Assembly: GCF_014205015.1 (NCBI RefSeq)
Contig: NZ_JACHMO010000001.1
Span: forward strand, 6,138,001-6,202,000
Direction: 5' to 3'
DNA length: 64,000 nt
Origin: Saccharothrix ecbatanensis
GTDB lineage: Bacteria; Actinomycetota; Actinomycetes; Mycobacteriales; Pseudonocardiaceae
The notes beneath the pieces are model-generated. The model did not search any database. It was given only the letters and a program-made list of their open reading frames with translations, and was not told where the DNA came from. Of the stretch, positions 49,485 to 60,580 are shown one piece after another. How positions within the stretch are numbered: the first letter of the stretch is position 1; each line of letters begins with the position of its first letter. The position numbers and the translations under genes are program-made.

Positions 49485-50057
49485 ATGGCCGTGCACCTGA
49501 CGAAGATCTACACCCGCGTCGGCGACGACGGGAGCACCGGACTCGGCGACTTCTCCCGCGTGCCCAAGACCTCGCCGCGGATCGCGGCGTACGCCGACGT
49601 GGACGAGACCAACGCCGCGCTCGGCGTCGCCCTGGCGCTCGGCGCGTTGGAGCAGGACGTCGCCGAGGTGGTGCGGCAGGTCCAGAACGACCTGTTCGAC
49701 GTCGGGGCCGACCTGTGCACGCCGATCGTCCCGGACCCGAAGTACCCGCCGCTGCGGGTCACCCAGGCCTACGTGGACCGGTTGGAGTCGTGGTGCGACT
49801 CCTTCAACTCCCGGTTGGACAAGCTGGAGTCTTTCATCCTCAACGGCGGCACGCCCGGCGCGGCCCTGCTGCACCAGGCGCGGACCATCGCACGGCGGGC
49901 CGAGCGCGGCACGTGGGCGTTGATCGAGGTCGAGGCGGAGCAGACGAACGCGCTGACCGCGAAGTACCTGAACCGGCTGTCCGACCTGCTGTTCATCCTG
50001 GCCAGGGTGGCGAACCCGGACGGCGACGTGCTCTGGCAGCCCGGCGCCAACGCCTGA
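49485..50057 (+). CDS. Cob(I)alamin adenosyltransferase, PduO type
   Basis: 190 residues from ATG 49485. The ATP loop TKIYTRVGDDGSTGLGDFSRVPK and the cobalamin-side motif TNALTAKYLNRLSDLLFILAR place it in the PduO/MMAB family. It converts cob(I)alamin and ATP to adenosylcobalamin, the cofactor of the ethylmalonyl-CoA mutase in this window, and works with MeaB. It starts with a leaderless promoter and is divergent from murA with 95 bp between starts. Confidence 0.95.
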   Translation: MAVHLTKIYTRVGDDGSTGLGDFSRVPKTSPRIAAYADVDETNAALGVALALGALEQDVAEVVRQVQNDLFDVGADLCTPIVPDPKYPPLRVTQAYVDRLESWCDSFNSRLDKLESFILNGGTPGAALLHQARTIARRAERGTWALIEVEAEQTNALTAKYLNRLSDLLFILARVANPDGDVLWQPGANA

Positions 50058-50063
50058 GCGCGG

Positions 50064-50426
50064 TCAGCTCGCCGCGTAGACCACCTTCTCGGCGCCGATG
50101 CGCCGGATCCGCTCGGTGCCCCACTCGCCCAACGCGGACAGCGCGTCGTTGAGGGACAGCCCGTGCTCGGTCAGCGTGTACTCCACCCTGGGCGGCACCT
50201 CCGGGAACACCTCGCGGCGCACCAGGTCGTCCTCTTCCATCTCGCGCAGCTGCTGGACGAGCATCTTCTCGCTCACCCCCGGCAGGCCGCGGCGGAGCTG
50301 GGCGAACCGCCGCACGCCGTGCTCGTGCAGCTCCCAGAGGATCAGCGACTTCCACTTCCCGGACACGACGTCCATCGCGGCGTCGATCCCGCAGAAGTAG
50401 GGGCCGCGTCGAGCCTTCGTCGCCAT
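50064..50426 (-). CDS. HxlR-type winged-helix regulator
   Basis: 120 residues from ATG 50426 with GGAGGG upstream. The family pattern is complete: FCGIDAAMDVVSGKWKSLILWEL with the redox-active Cys near the N-terminus, LRRGLPGVSEKMLVQQLREMEEDDLV as recognition region and VEYTLTEHGLSLNDAL as the wing. It is divergent from an NAD(P)-dependent dehydrogenase gene and likely controls it. A palindromic site lies between them (50461-50483). The single Cys suggests sensing of reactive electrophiles or aldehydes. Confidence 0.9.
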   Translation of the reverse strand: MATKARRGPYFCGIDAAMDVVSGKWKSLILWELHEHGVRRFAQLRRGLPGVSEKMLVQQLREMEEDDLVRREVFPEVPPRVEYTLTEHGLSLNDALSALGEWGTERIRRIGAEKVVYAAS

Positions 50427-50460
50427 ATGCCCTCCTCAGACCATGCTTACCAAAAGGTGG

Positions 50461-50483
50461 GTACTGCACTAATTAGTCCGTAC
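50461..50483. promoter_or_regulatory. HxlR-type operator
   Basis: A perfect 10-bp palindrome ACTAATTAGT (50468-50477) is flanked by GTAC on both sides (50461-50464 and 50480-50483). It lies in the gap between the HxlR gene and the divergent dehydrogenase gene, and is unusually AT-rich for this genome. Confidence 0.6.
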
Positions 50484-50518
50484 TGGTGAAGACTACCGGT
50501 ACCGGCGAGGATTCAGGC

Positions 50519-51385
50519 ATGACAAAAACCTCTGTGAGCGTTCTCGGACTGGGCGAGATGGGCTCCACGCTGGCGGCGGCGCTGGTCGAGGCGGGCCACC
50601 CGACCACGGTCTGGAACCGGTCGCCCGGCAAGGCCGACGCCCTCGTCGACATGGGCGCCATCGCCCCCGCGACGGCACGTGACGCGGTGAGCGCGAGCGA
50701 CGTCGTGGTGGCGTGCCTCTTCGACGCGGCCTCGGTCCACGGAGTCCTCGACCCGATCGCCGACCTGCTCAGCGGCCGGACGCTGGTCAACGTCACCACG
50801 ACCACTCCCGAGCAGGCCAGGGAGATCGCAGGCTGGGCGGCCGACCACGGCGTGGTGTACCTGGACGGCGGCATCATGGCCGTGCCGTCGATGATCGGGC
50901 AGCCCGGCTCGTCCGTCCTCTACAGCGGTTCGGCCACCGCGTTCGAGCAGTTCCGTCCGCTGCTGGACCTGTGGGGCGACAGCACGTACTTCGGTGAGGA
51001 CCCAGGCCTGGCGTCGCTGTACGACTTCGCGCTGCTCTCGGGCATGTACGTCATGTTCGCCGGGTTCCTGCACGGCGCGGCGATGGTCGCGGGCGCGGGC
51101 GTCTCCGCGACGGAGTTCGCCGGCCGGGCCGCGCCGTGGCTGTCCGCGATGACCGGGGGTTTCGCCGGGTACGCCGCGGTGGTCGACGGCGGTGACTACA
51201 CCGTCGCCGGGCAGCAGAGCCTGGAGTTCTCCGACCTCGGCGACATGGTCGAGGCGAGTGCCGCGCAGGGGATCAGCACCGAGGTGATCGGCATGGTGCA
51301 GAACCTCATCCGGCGGCAGATCGACGCCGGTCACGGCAAGGAGGGCTTGGCCCGCATCTACGAGAGCATCAAGCAGCCCGGCTGA
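50519..51385 (+). CDS. NAD(P)-dependent dehydrogenase, imine-reductase-like
   Basis: 288 residues from ATG 50519. The Rossmann start is VSVLGLGEMGSTLAAALVEAGHPTTVWNRSPGKADAL, as in the beta-hydroxyacid dehydrogenase group. The long interdomain helix and C-terminal helical domain (LLSGMYVMFAGFLHGAAMVAGAG) place it with the imine-reductase-like members that form intertwined dimers. The catalytic Lys of beta-hydroxyacid dehydrogenases is replaced (LYDFALLSG), supporting this choice. It probably reduces an imine or carbonyl under HxlR control. Confidence 0.85.
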   Translation: MTKTSVSVLGLGEMGSTLAAALVEAGHPTTVWNRSPGKADALVDMGAIAPATARDAVSASDVVVACLFDAASVHGVLDPIADLLSGRTLVNVTTTTPEQAREIAGWAADHGVVYLDGGIMAVPSMIGQPGSSVLYSGSATAFEQFRPLLDLWGDSTYFGEDPGLASLYDFALLSGMYVMFAGFLHGAAMVAGAGVSATEFAGRAAPWLSAMTGGFAGYAAVVDGGDYTVAGQQSLEFSDLGDMVEASAAQGISTEVIGMVQNLIRRQIDAGHGKEGLARIYESIKQPG

Positions 51386-51406
51386 GCGCTGCCGGGAACA
51401 CCGCGA

Positions 51407-51838
51407 TCAGGAGGCCCAGGGAATGGAGCGGCCCGGAGGCGCTGATTCCAACCAGGACAGGAATCCTGTCAGCGCGTCCGGGCCCATCGCGATCTCGACT
51501 TCGCCCCTGTTGCCACGACAGCGGAGCACTACCGCGCCCGTGGGCATCGCGTACGTCTCCGGCGGGGTGGGCTCGCGGCGGTCGTCGATCTCGAATCCCT
51601 CGCGGGAGATGACCATGTCCGGGCCGGAGCTGAGGCTCAGCACGCGGAACCAGGTGAACTCGTCACCGCGGTAGTGCCCGACGCCCAGGTGCCAGCCCCG
51701 GCCGGACCCTTCGAGTCTCGATCTCAGCGCGACGTGCACACCGCCCGCGCGCAACAACCGCACGCGGCGCCACGCGAGGTACGCGAGGACCACCACCGCG
51801 CCGAACAGGACCACCCCGACCAGTTCGGCGATCCCCAC
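51407..51838 (-). CDS. DUF2550 membrane protein
   Basis: 143 residues from GTG 51838. One N-terminal transmembrane helix (IAELVGVVLFGAVVVLAYLAW) and a basic stop (RRVRLLRAG). A cytoplasmic PH-like domain of about 100 residues follows (FTWFRVLSLSSGPDMVISREGFEID). In mycobacteria a DUF2550 gene likewise follows atpC. Here it starts 21 nt after atpC stops on the same strand. Function unknown. Confidence 0.88.
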   Translation of the reverse strand: MGIAELVGVVLFGAVVVLAYLAWRRVRLLRAGGVHVALRSRLEGSGRGWHLGVGHYRGDEFTWFRVLSLSSGPDMVISREGFEIDDRREPTPPETYAMPTGAVVLRCRGNRGEVEIAMGPDALTGFLSWLESAPPGRSIPWAS

Positions 51839-51859
51839 GGCGTTGTCCGCTCGTCCGCG

Positions 51860-52225
51860 TCAGGCCGTGTGACCCGCGGCGCGGAGCCGCGCGATGGCCC
51901 TGGCCCGCTGCACGTCGTCCATGTTCTGGACGTTCGCGCGGGCCCGTTCTACGTCGATCTCGTGGGAGAGTTCCGCGTCCTCGGCCAGGATGCTCACACC
52001 CCCACCGGTGACGGAGAGGAAACCGCCGTGCACGGCCGCCGTCACCAGCTCGTTGTCCGTGGTGCGGATCCGGACCACGCCGCCCTCGACCAACTGCCCG
52101 AGCACGGGCTCGTGGCCGGGCAGGATGCCGATCTCGCCTTCGAGCGTCTGCGCGACCACCGAGGTGGCCGTGCCGGACCACAGACGGCGTTCCACGGCGA
52201 CCAACTGGACGGACATCTCGGCCAC
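51860..52225 (-). CDS. atpC: ATP synthase epsilon subunit
   Basis: 121 residues from GTG 52225 (GGGAG 7 nt upstream), favoured over ATG 52231. The beta-sandwich is typical ([42 protein letters not shown]), followed by a short helical C-terminus. It belongs to the central stalk of F1 and regulates ATP hydrolysis. Usually directly downstream of atpD, here it is separated by 1080 bp holding an opposite-strand IclR gene and a repeat array. It must therefore be transcribed from its own promoter, which I could not identify. Confidence 0.94.
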   Translation of the reverse strand: MAEMSVQLVAVERRLWSGTATSVVAQTLEGEIGILPGHEPVLGQLVEGGVVRIRTTDNELVTAAVHGGFLSVTGGGVSILAEDAELSHEIDVERARANVQNMDDVQRARAIARLRAAGHTA

Positions 52226-52365
52226 GCGCATCTCCCTCGTCGACTGGAGTCAGGTGCAGTCTAAACGGTGACCGGAACTGCTCGCCGCACCAGCCACCCC
52301 CTGGGGCTCTCGCCGTGCCGTGTCGGGCGGCCGGCGGAGGTTCCGGTGGGTGCGAGACTGGGCCC

Positions 52366-53112
52366 GTGTCCACGCCGAAGTCGCTGCTGGAGCGGGTGTT
52401 CTCGCTGCTGTCGGTGTTCACCGCGGACCGGCCGGCGGTGACGTTGTCCGAGCTGAGCCGCCACTCCGGGCTGCCGTTGAGCACCACGCACCGGCTGGTG
52501 GCGTCGCTGGTGGAGCTGCGCGCGCTGGACCGTGCCGCGGACGGCCGGTACTCCGTGGGGCTGAGGCTGCTGGAGCTGGGCGTGCTGGCGCCGGGGAGCC
52601 TGGACCTGCGGGAGCGGGCGTTGCCGTTCCTGGAGGACCTGTACGAGGTGACGCGGCACAACGTGCAGCTGGCCGTGCGGGACGGCACGGAGGTCGTGTA
52701 CGTCGAGCGGATCTCGGCGCGGGACGCGGTGAACGTGGTCACGCGGGTGGGCAGCCGGATGCCGTTGCACTGCACGGGTGTCGGGCTCGTGATGCTGGCC
52801 GCCGCGCCGGTGGCGGTGCAGGAGGCGGTGCTCGCGGAGCCGTTGAGGCGGTACACGCCGAAGACGATCGTGTCGCCGGGTGAGCTGCGCGAGGTGCTGG
52901 CGCGGGTGCGGCGGGACGACTACGCCATCAGCGACCGCCAGATCGAGATGATCACGTACTCGGTGGCCGCTCCGGTTCGCGGCCTGGACGGGGACGTGGT
53001 GGCCGCTGTGTCGGTCGTGGTGCCCACCGGGACGGGTACGGAGGCCATCGTGCCCGCCGTGCGCACGTGCGGGTTCGCCATCTCCCGCGCCCTTGGCTGG
53101 GCTTCGTCCTGA
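52366..53112 (+). CDS. IclR-family regulator inserted in the atp operon
   Basis: 248 residues from GTG 52366. The winged helix is VTLSELSRHSGLPLSTTHRLVASLVELRALD. The effector domain has VVYVERISARDAVNVVTRVG and the HCTGVGLVMLA motif of the IclR ligand pocket, ending FAISRALGW. It is transcribed against the atp genes from between atpD and atpC. No metabolic partner is adjacent, so its targets are unknown. GAGACT 6 nt before the GTG is a weak leaderless -10 candidate. Position and orientation suggest later insertion into an ancestral atp operon. Confidence 0.92.
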   Translation: MSTPKSLLERVFSLLSVFTADRPAVTLSELSRHSGLPLSTTHRLVASLVELRALDRAADGRYSVGLRLLELGVLAPGSLDLRERALPFLEDLYEVTRHNVQLAVRDGTEVVYVERISARDAVNVVTRVGSRMPLHCTGVGLVMLAAAPVAVQEAVLAEPLRRYTPKTIVSPGELREVLARVRRDDYAISDRQIEMITYSVAAPVRGLDGDVVAAVSVVVPTGTGTEAIVPAVRTCGFAISRALGWASS

Positions 53113-53120
53113 CCGCGCGT

Positions 53121-53248
53121 CTCGCGGGACCTGAGCGTTGAATTCAGGCGTTCCGAACGTAGGACTCACGGGACCTGAGCGTTGAACTCGGGGGGCCTGG
53201 AGGTTCGACACGCGGGGCCTGAGCGTTCGACTCGCGGGTTGAGGGAGG
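53121..53248. repeat. 22-bp tandem repeat array 2
   Basis: Units of 22 bp start at 53121, 53143, 53165, 53187 and 53209, with a partial sixth. The core CGGGACCTGAGCGTTGAA is the reverse complement of the core of array 1 at 20860-20991. It fills the convergent gap between the IclR gene and atpD. Confidence 0.85.
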
Positions 53249-53255
53249 AAGCGGC

Positions 53256-53288
53256 AGGGCCGCCCCCGCGCTTGGCGGGGACGGCCCT
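53256..53288 (-). terminator. Terminator-like hairpin after atpD
   Basis: Outer stem AGGGCCG/CGGCCCT and inner stem CCCCGC/GCGGGG with one mismatch, 17 bp after the atpD stop. No T-run follows, so it may act by structure or with Rho. It would separate atpD transcription from atpC. Confidence 0.6.
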
Positions 53289-53305
53289 GGAGTGCCCGGT
53301 GGGGC

Positions 53306-55670
<2,365 letters not shown>

Positions 55671-55677
55671 GCCTACG

Positions 55678-57324
55678 TCACTTCTCGGTCGGAGCGGGCC
55701 GGTTGACCTTCACCGACTCCTGTCCGACCTTGTCGGCGTCCATCGCTTCGGCCGGTGCCTCGTTGACCACCGTGGCGCCGTTCGAGGCGGTGAACTGCTG
55801 CTTGAACGCGTTGACAGCGTCCACGATGCCCCTCTCCGTGTCGTCCGACAACTTCTTGGACTCGCGGATGTCGGAGAAGATCACGTCGTGGCTGCGACGC
55901 ACGTGGTCCAGGAACTCCGACTCGAAGCGGCGGACGTCGCCCACCGGGATGTCGTCGTAGTGGCCGTTCGTGCCGAGGTAGATCGAGACGACCTGCTCCT
56001 CGACCGGGACCGGGGAGTACTGGCCCTGCTTGAGCAGCTCGACCAGGCGTGCGCCGCGCTCCAGCTGGGCGCGGGAGGCCGCGTCGAGGTCCGAGGCGAA
56101 GGCGGAGAACGCCTCCAGCTCGCGGAACTGCGACAGGTCCAGCCGCAGCGAGCCGGCGACCGTCTTCATCGCCTTGATCTGCGCGGCGCCACCGACGCGG
56201 GAGACCGAGATACCCACGTTGACGGCCGGCCGCACACCGGCGTTGAACAGGTCCGACTCCAGGAAGCACTGGCCGTCGGTGATCGAGATGACGTTGGTCG
56301 GGATGTACGCCGACACGTCGTTCGCCTTGGTCTCGATGATCGGCAGGCCGGTCATCGAGCCGCCGCCCATCTCGTCCGACAGCTTCGCGCAGCGCTCCAG
56401 CAGGCGCGAGTGCAAGTAGAAGACGTCGCCCGGGTAGGCCTCACGGCCCGGCGGGCGGCGCAGCAGCAGCGAGATGGCGCGGTACGCCTCGGCCTGCTTG
56501 GTCAGGTCGTCGAAGATGATCAGGACGTGCTTGCCCTGGTACATCCAGTGCTGGCCGATGGCCGAGCCGGTGTACGGCGCGAGCCACTTGAAGCCGGCCG
56601 AGTCGGACGCGGGGGCGGCGACGATGGTGGTGTACTCCAGCGCGCCCGCCTCCTCCAGTGCGGTCTTGACGCCCGCGATGGTGGAGCCCTTCTGACCGAT
56701 GGCGACGTACACGCAGCGGACCTGCTGCTGCGGGTCGCCCGAGTCCCAGGCCTTCTTCTGGTTGATGATCGTGTCGATGCAGACCGCGGTCTTGCCGGTC
56801 TTGCGGTCGCCGATGATCAGCTGACGCTGGCCGCGACCGATCGGGGTCATCGAGTCGATGGCCTTGATGCCGGTCTGCATCGGCTCGCTCACCGGCTGCC
56901 GCTGCAACACGGAGGCGGCCTGGAGCTCGAGGGCGCGGTTGTCGTCGGCCACGATGTCACCGAGGCCGTCGATCGGCTGGCCGAGCGGGTTCACCACGCG
57001 GCCCAGGAAGCCGTCGCCGACCGGCACGGAGAGCACCTGGCCGGTCCGCTTGACCTCCTGGCCCTCTTCGATCTTGTCGAAGTCACCCAGGATGACCGCG
57101 CCGATCGTGCGGACCTCCAGGCTCAGGGCCACGCCGAGCACGCCGCCGGGGAACTCCAGCAGCTCGTTGGTCATGGTGCCGGGCAGACCCTCGACGATGG
57201 CGATGCCGTCGTAGGTCTCCGCGACGACGCCGACCTCTTCCCGGCTCACTTCCGGGGAGTAGGCCGAGACGTACTTCTCGATCGCACTGCGGATCTCGTC
57301 CGACGAGATCGTCAGCTCCGCCAT
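55678..57324 (-). CDS. atpA: ATP synthase alpha subunit
   Basis: 548 residues from ATG 57324 (AGGAA 6 nt upstream). It starts [21 protein letters not shown]. The P-loop is [16 protein letters not shown] and the non-catalytic nucleotide site is complete. A C-terminal extension of about 40 residues (after [16 protein letters not shown]) is Ala/Glu-rich; similar extensions in mycobacterial alpha subunits suppress ATP hydrolysis. Lies between atpH and atpG. Confidence 0.98.
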   Translation of the reverse strand: MAELTISSDEIRSAIEKYVSAYSPEVSREEVGVVAETYDGIAIVEGLPGTMTNELLEFPGGVLGVALSLEVRTIGAVILGDFDKIEEGQEVKRTGQVLSVPVGDGFLGRVVNPLGQPIDGLGDIVADDNRALELQAASVLQRQPVSEPMQTGIKAIDSMTPIGRGQRQLIIGDRKTGKTAVCIDTIINQKKAWDSGDPQQQVRCVYVAIGQKGSTIAGVKTALEEAGALEYTTIVAAPASDSAGFKWLAPYTGSAIGQHWMYQGKHVLIIFDDLTKQAEAYRAISLLLRRPPGREAYPGDVFYLHSRLLERCAKLSDEMGGGSMTGLPIIETKANDVSAYIPTNVISITDGQCFLESDLFNAGVRPAVNVGISVSRVGGAAQIKAMKTVAGSLRLDLSQFRELEAFSAFASDLDAASRAQLERGARLVELLKQGQYSPVPVEEQVVSIYLGTNGHYDDIPVGDVRRFESEFLDHVRRSHDVIFSDIRESKKLSDDTERGIVDAVNAFKQQFTASNGATVVNEAPAEAMDADKVGQESVKVNRPAPTEK

Positions 57325-57382
57325 GTCGTTCCTGCTCTCACTTCGTTCTGGGAAGGGGCTTGTGGGCCGCGGTTCCGGTCGG

Positions 57383-58219
57383 TCAGCCGGCCAGGTCGCG
57401 GCGCAGTGACGCCAGCCGACCGGCCACGCTTCCGTCGATGACTTCGTCACCGATCTTGATCAGCAGACCGCCGCGCAGCGTGGGGTCGACCTCCACGTGC
57501 AGCGCGATCGGCCTGGAGTAGATCCTGGTCAGCGTGGCTTCGAGCCGGTCACGCTGGGCCGCGTCCAGCTCGACGGAGGAACGGACGTACGCGACTGAAC
57601 GTTCCCGGCGCTTGGCCGCGAGCGACGCGAGGTCGCTCAGGCCGTTGACGACTCCCTGACCGCGCGGCTCACGGACGAGCTGGTCCACCAGGGTCTTGGT
57701 GGTCCGGTCGACCTTGCCCGCGACGAGGCTGTCCACCAGCGCGACCTTGCCGGCGGACTCGGCCGCCGGGTCGGACAGCGCCAGTTCGAGGGCGTGGTTG
57801 CCGGCGATGATGCGGCCGAGCCGGAACAGCTCGTCCTCGACCGAGTCGAGCTTGCCGTCCCGCTCCGCCCGCACCAGCAGCGTGGTGCGTGCCAGCGACT
57901 CGACGCCGTCGACCAGCTCACGAGGGCTGGACCAGCGGGCGGTGACGACCGTGGTCAGCACCTGGAGGGCCGAGTCGGAGACCTTGCCGCCGAGCAGCCC
58001 GTGCAGCAGCTGGTCGCGGGACGCGGCCTCGGAGGAGTTGTCGGCCAGTGCCCGGCGCAGCGCGGGCTGCGCCGACAGCAGGCTCACGACGGCGAACAGC
58101 TCCTCGCCCAGCTTCGCCAGCGACTCGCTGGCGGTCGGGCCCGTCGTGCCGTCCACGACCTCCAGCAGCCGGAGTTCGGCGGCGGCGAGGGCGTCACGGC
58201 TTGCGGCGTGCAGCGTCAT
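57383..58219 (-). CDS. atpH: ATP synthase delta subunit
   Basis: 278 residues from ATG 58219 (GAGGGAA upstream). It starts [21 protein letters not shown] and ends with the conserved [28 protein letters not shown]. It is longer than the 180 residues of E. coli delta because of an N-terminal extension usual in actinobacteria. It is not fused to a b-type domain as in mycobacteria. It links the peripheral stalk to F1. Confidence 0.95.
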   Translation of the reverse strand: MTLHAASRDALAAAELRLLEVVDGTTGPTASESLAKLGEELFAVVSLLSAQPALRRALADNSSEAASRDQLLHGLLGGKVSDSALQVLTTVVTARWSSPRELVDGVESLARTTLLVRAERDGKLDSVEDELFRLGRIIAGNHALELALSDPAAESAGKVALVDSLVAGKVDRTTKTLVDQLVREPRGQGVVNGLSDLASLAAKRRERSVAYVRSSVELDAAQRDRLEATLTRIYSRPIALHVEVDPTLRGGLLIKIGDEVIDGSVAGRLASLRRDLAG

Positions 58220-58229
58220 CGGCGTTCCC

Positions 58230-58775
58230 TCACTTGGCGGCCGGAGCCGACGTGCCGTCGAGCTCGGAGAGGAACCGGTCGACGGTGCCCCGGCGGCGCA
58301 CCTCGTCCTCCAGCGACTCGCCGACGACCCGGTCCGCCAGGTCGATGGCCAGCCTGCCCAGCTCGCCGCGCAGCTCCGCGACGATCTGCGCGCGCTGCGT
58401 CTCCAGCTGGGTCTGCCCCTGCGCGACGATCCGCGCGGACTCTTCCTGGGCCTTCGTCCGCAGCTCGGTGATGATCTGCTCACCCTCGATGCGGGCGTCA
58501 TCCCGGATGCGCGCCGCCTCGGCGCGCGCCTCGGCGAGCTGAGCCTTGTACTGCTCCAGCATCTTGTGCGCTTCGGCCTGAGCCTGCTCCGCCTTCTCGA
58601 TGCTGCCTTCGATCTTGGCGGCACGCTCGGCGTACAGGGTCTCGAACTTCGGCGTGACGAACTTCTTGATGATGAAGAAGAGCAGCAGGAAGGCGATCAG
58701 TCCGATGATGATCTCGGCCGTGTGCGGCAGGACCGGGCTCGGCACCTCTTCCGCCGCCACGATGAGTGTATTCAT
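58230..58775 (-). CDS. atpF: ATP synthase b subunit
   Basis: 181 residues from ATG 58775 (GGAGACAG upstream). One membrane helix (TAEIIIGLIAFLLLFFIIKKF) is followed by a long charged amphipathic helix (ERAAKIEGSIEKAEQAQAEAHKML onwards) that forms the peripheral stalk dimer. 10 nt precede atpH. Confidence 0.96.
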   Translation of the reverse strand: MNTLIVAAEEVPSPVLPHTAEIIIGLIAFLLLFFIIKKFVTPKFETLYAERAAKIEGSIEKAEQAQAEAHKMLEQYKAQLAEARAEAARIRDDARIEGEQIITELRTKAQEESARIVAQGQTQLETQRAQIVAELRGELGRLAIDLADRVVGESLEDEVRRRGTVDRFLSELDGTSAPAAK

Positions 58776-58807
58776 CACAACTGTCTCCTTATGCGATGAA
58801 TGAACAC

Positions 58808-59062
58808 TCAGCCAGTGGCGAGGAAGAAGACGACGAAGCCGAGCAGGGCGAGGACCTCGACGATGGCGAAGGTGGTCCAGGCCAGACCCAGCAGCACGCC
58901 GCGGGCCTCAGGCTGGCGGGCAGTGCCGTTGATGACCGCGGAGAAGATCATGCCCACACCCAGCGCGGGGCCGATCGCGGCGAGGCCGTAGCCAATGGCG
59001 GCCAGGCCCGCGTCGGTCATACCCGGGTTGGCGGCTTCCTGCGCAAGAACGATAGCGCTCAC
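58808..59062 (-). CDS. atpE: ATP synthase c subunit
   Basis: 84 residues from GTG 59062. Two helices form a hairpin: LAAIGYGLAAIGPALGVGMIF with the Gly-rich packing motif, the RQPE polar loop, then AWTTFAIVEVLALLGFVVFFL. The last has the ion-binding Glu in IVEVLALLG. It forms the rotor ring. The N-terminus is a short extracytoplasmic stretch. Mycobacterial diarylquinolines bind around the equivalent Glu. Confidence 0.96.
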   Translation of the reverse strand: MSAIVLAQEAANPGMTDAGLAAIGYGLAAIGPALGVGMIFSAVINGTARQPEARGVLLGLAWTTFAIVEVLALLGFVVFFLATG

Positions 59063-59126
59063 TTGTGCCGTTCCCTTTCCAATTCGGTCCACGACGCTCG
59101 TCGCGGATCGGAGGCTTGCTTTTTTA

Positions 59127-59906
59127 TCAGTGCTCTTCCGCCAGCGCCGCGCCGATGTAGCCGGCGGACAGCAGAGCAAAAATGTAGGCCTGCAACACCA
59201 TGATCAGCGCTTCCAGGAACGTCAGCGCGATGGCGAAGAGGAAGGAGATCGGCGCGACCGCGATTGCCACGCCGCCCGAGAACAGGAGGGCTTCACCGGC
59301 CAGGATGAACACCATCAGCAGAAGGTGACCCGCGAACATCGCCGCGAAAACACGGAGGGCGAGCGTGAGCGGGTTCAGCACGAACTTCTGGAGGAACTCG
59401 ATCGGGATCAGCAGCGGGAGCACGAACCACGGCGCGCTGGGCGGCATGGTCTGGTGCTTCAGGTAGCCGAGGAAGCCGTGCCGCCGGATGCCCACGAAGT
59501 GGTAGACCGGGTAGACCACCAGGAGCGAGACGGCAAGCGGGAACCCGATGTGCGCCATCGTCGGGAACTGCACGAACGGCACGATCCCGAACAGGTTGTT
59601 CACCAGGATGAAGCTGAAGATTGTGATGATGAGCGGGACGAACGGCTTGAAGTCCTTGCTGCCGATCTGCTCACGCGCGATGCCGTTGCGCCCGACGTCG
59701 TAGAACGACTCCGCCAAGAACTGGAACTTGCCCGGCACCAGCTTCATGTTGCGGCTGGCGGCCAGGAAGAAGGCGGAGATGATGAAGATCGACAGCACCA
59801 CTAGGACCATCGGTTTGGTGACTTCGCCGAAGATCGGCGGGAGGAAGAAGTCCTTCACACCGGGTGCGACGAACTCATCACCCGCAGCCAGCACCATCGT
59901 GGTCAC
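59127..59906 (-). CDS. atpB: ATP synthase a subunit
   Basis: 259 residues from GTG 59906 (GGAAGGAA upstream); ATG 59897 is an in-frame alternative. The essential Arg is in FVLNPLTLALRVFAAMFAGHLLL, and the C-terminal helix FLEALIMVLQAYIFALLSAGYIGAA is typical. It builds the proton half-channels next to the c-ring. Confidence 0.97.
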   Translation of the reverse strand: MTTMVLAAGDEFVAPGVKDFFLPPIFGEVTKPMVLVVLSIFIISAFFLAASRNMKLVPGKFQFLAESFYDVGRNGIAREQIGSKDFKPFVPLIITIFSFILVNNLFGIVPFVQFPTMAHIGFPLAVSLLVVYPVYHFVGIRRHGFLGYLKHQTMPPSAPWFVLPLLIPIEFLQKFVLNPLTLALRVFAAMFAGHLLLMVFILAGEALLFSGGVAIAVAPISFLFAIALTFLEALIMVLQAYIFALLSAGYIGAALAEEH

Positions 59907-60056
59907 TGTGTTCCTTCCGGTTCTCCCGGCCGGCGTTCACTCCGCCGGGGGAATCGTCACGATCTGGACAGAACGTACCTTACGGACCGCAAGCGGCTAT
60001 GAGAGGCACCCCACTACCGGGTGTCCCGTCCTGCGCGAACCGTACCAGCCGGTAGA

Positions 60057-60515
60057 TCAGGTGTTGCCAGGGGTGGGGATGACGATCTGACTGCGACTGC
60101 GCTTCGAGGCGCGCACCTCCATGAAGGTGGTCACCACGATGGTCGCGACAGTGGTCAGCGCCAGTGCGTTGACGTGCAGCGCCGGGAACGCGCGCAGCAG
60201 GAACAGCACGCCGACGAGCAGGATCAGCTTGCCGAAGAAACCGCCCAGGGCGGCGACCATGACGAACTGCACGGGCAGCGCCGCGGTCTTGCGCATGAGG
60301 ACCAGCGTGCCGACCGAGGACAGGCACGCGATCACACCGCCGATCAGCGCCGAGACCAAGCCGGTGACACCGGCGACGACGGTCCACACCGCCAGGCACA
60401 AGGCCACCGTGGCGAGCGCCGCCCACATCGCGCCGCGAAACATCTCGACGGCGAGCCGTTCGACGACGGCCTCGTGGCTCCACTCCTTGGCGTCCTGGGA
60501 GCTGTCCTGGCTCAT
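60057..60515 (-). CDS. atpI: ATP synthase protein I-like membrane protein
   Basis: 152 residues from ATG 60515 with GGGAGGGT upstream. Four transmembrane helices (WAALATVALCLAVWTVVAG, VSALIGGVIACLSSVGTLVL, VQFVMVAALGGFFGKLILLVGVLF, and NALALTTVATIVVTTFM). This is the layout and position of AtpI, thought to help c-ring assembly or Mg transport. 150 bp upstream of atpB; this gap probably holds the main atp promoter. Confidence 0.85.
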   Translation of the reverse strand: MSQDSSQDAKEWSHEAVVERLAVEMFRGAMWAALATVALCLAVWTVVAGVTGLVSALIGGVIACLSSVGTLVLMRKTAALPVQFVMVAALGGFFGKLILLVGVLFLLRAFPALHVNALALTTVATIVVTTFMEVRASKRSRSQIVIPTPGNT

Positions 60516-60580
60516 GTCACCCTCCCCACTCTTCACGACCGAGTGTAAAGAAGCCTTGCCGGTGGACAGCCCATCGGGGG

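Noticed and set aside
53256..53288. A classical intrinsic terminator after atpD.
   Set aside because: The hairpin is strong but lacks a T-run on the minus strand, so I list it only as terminator-like.
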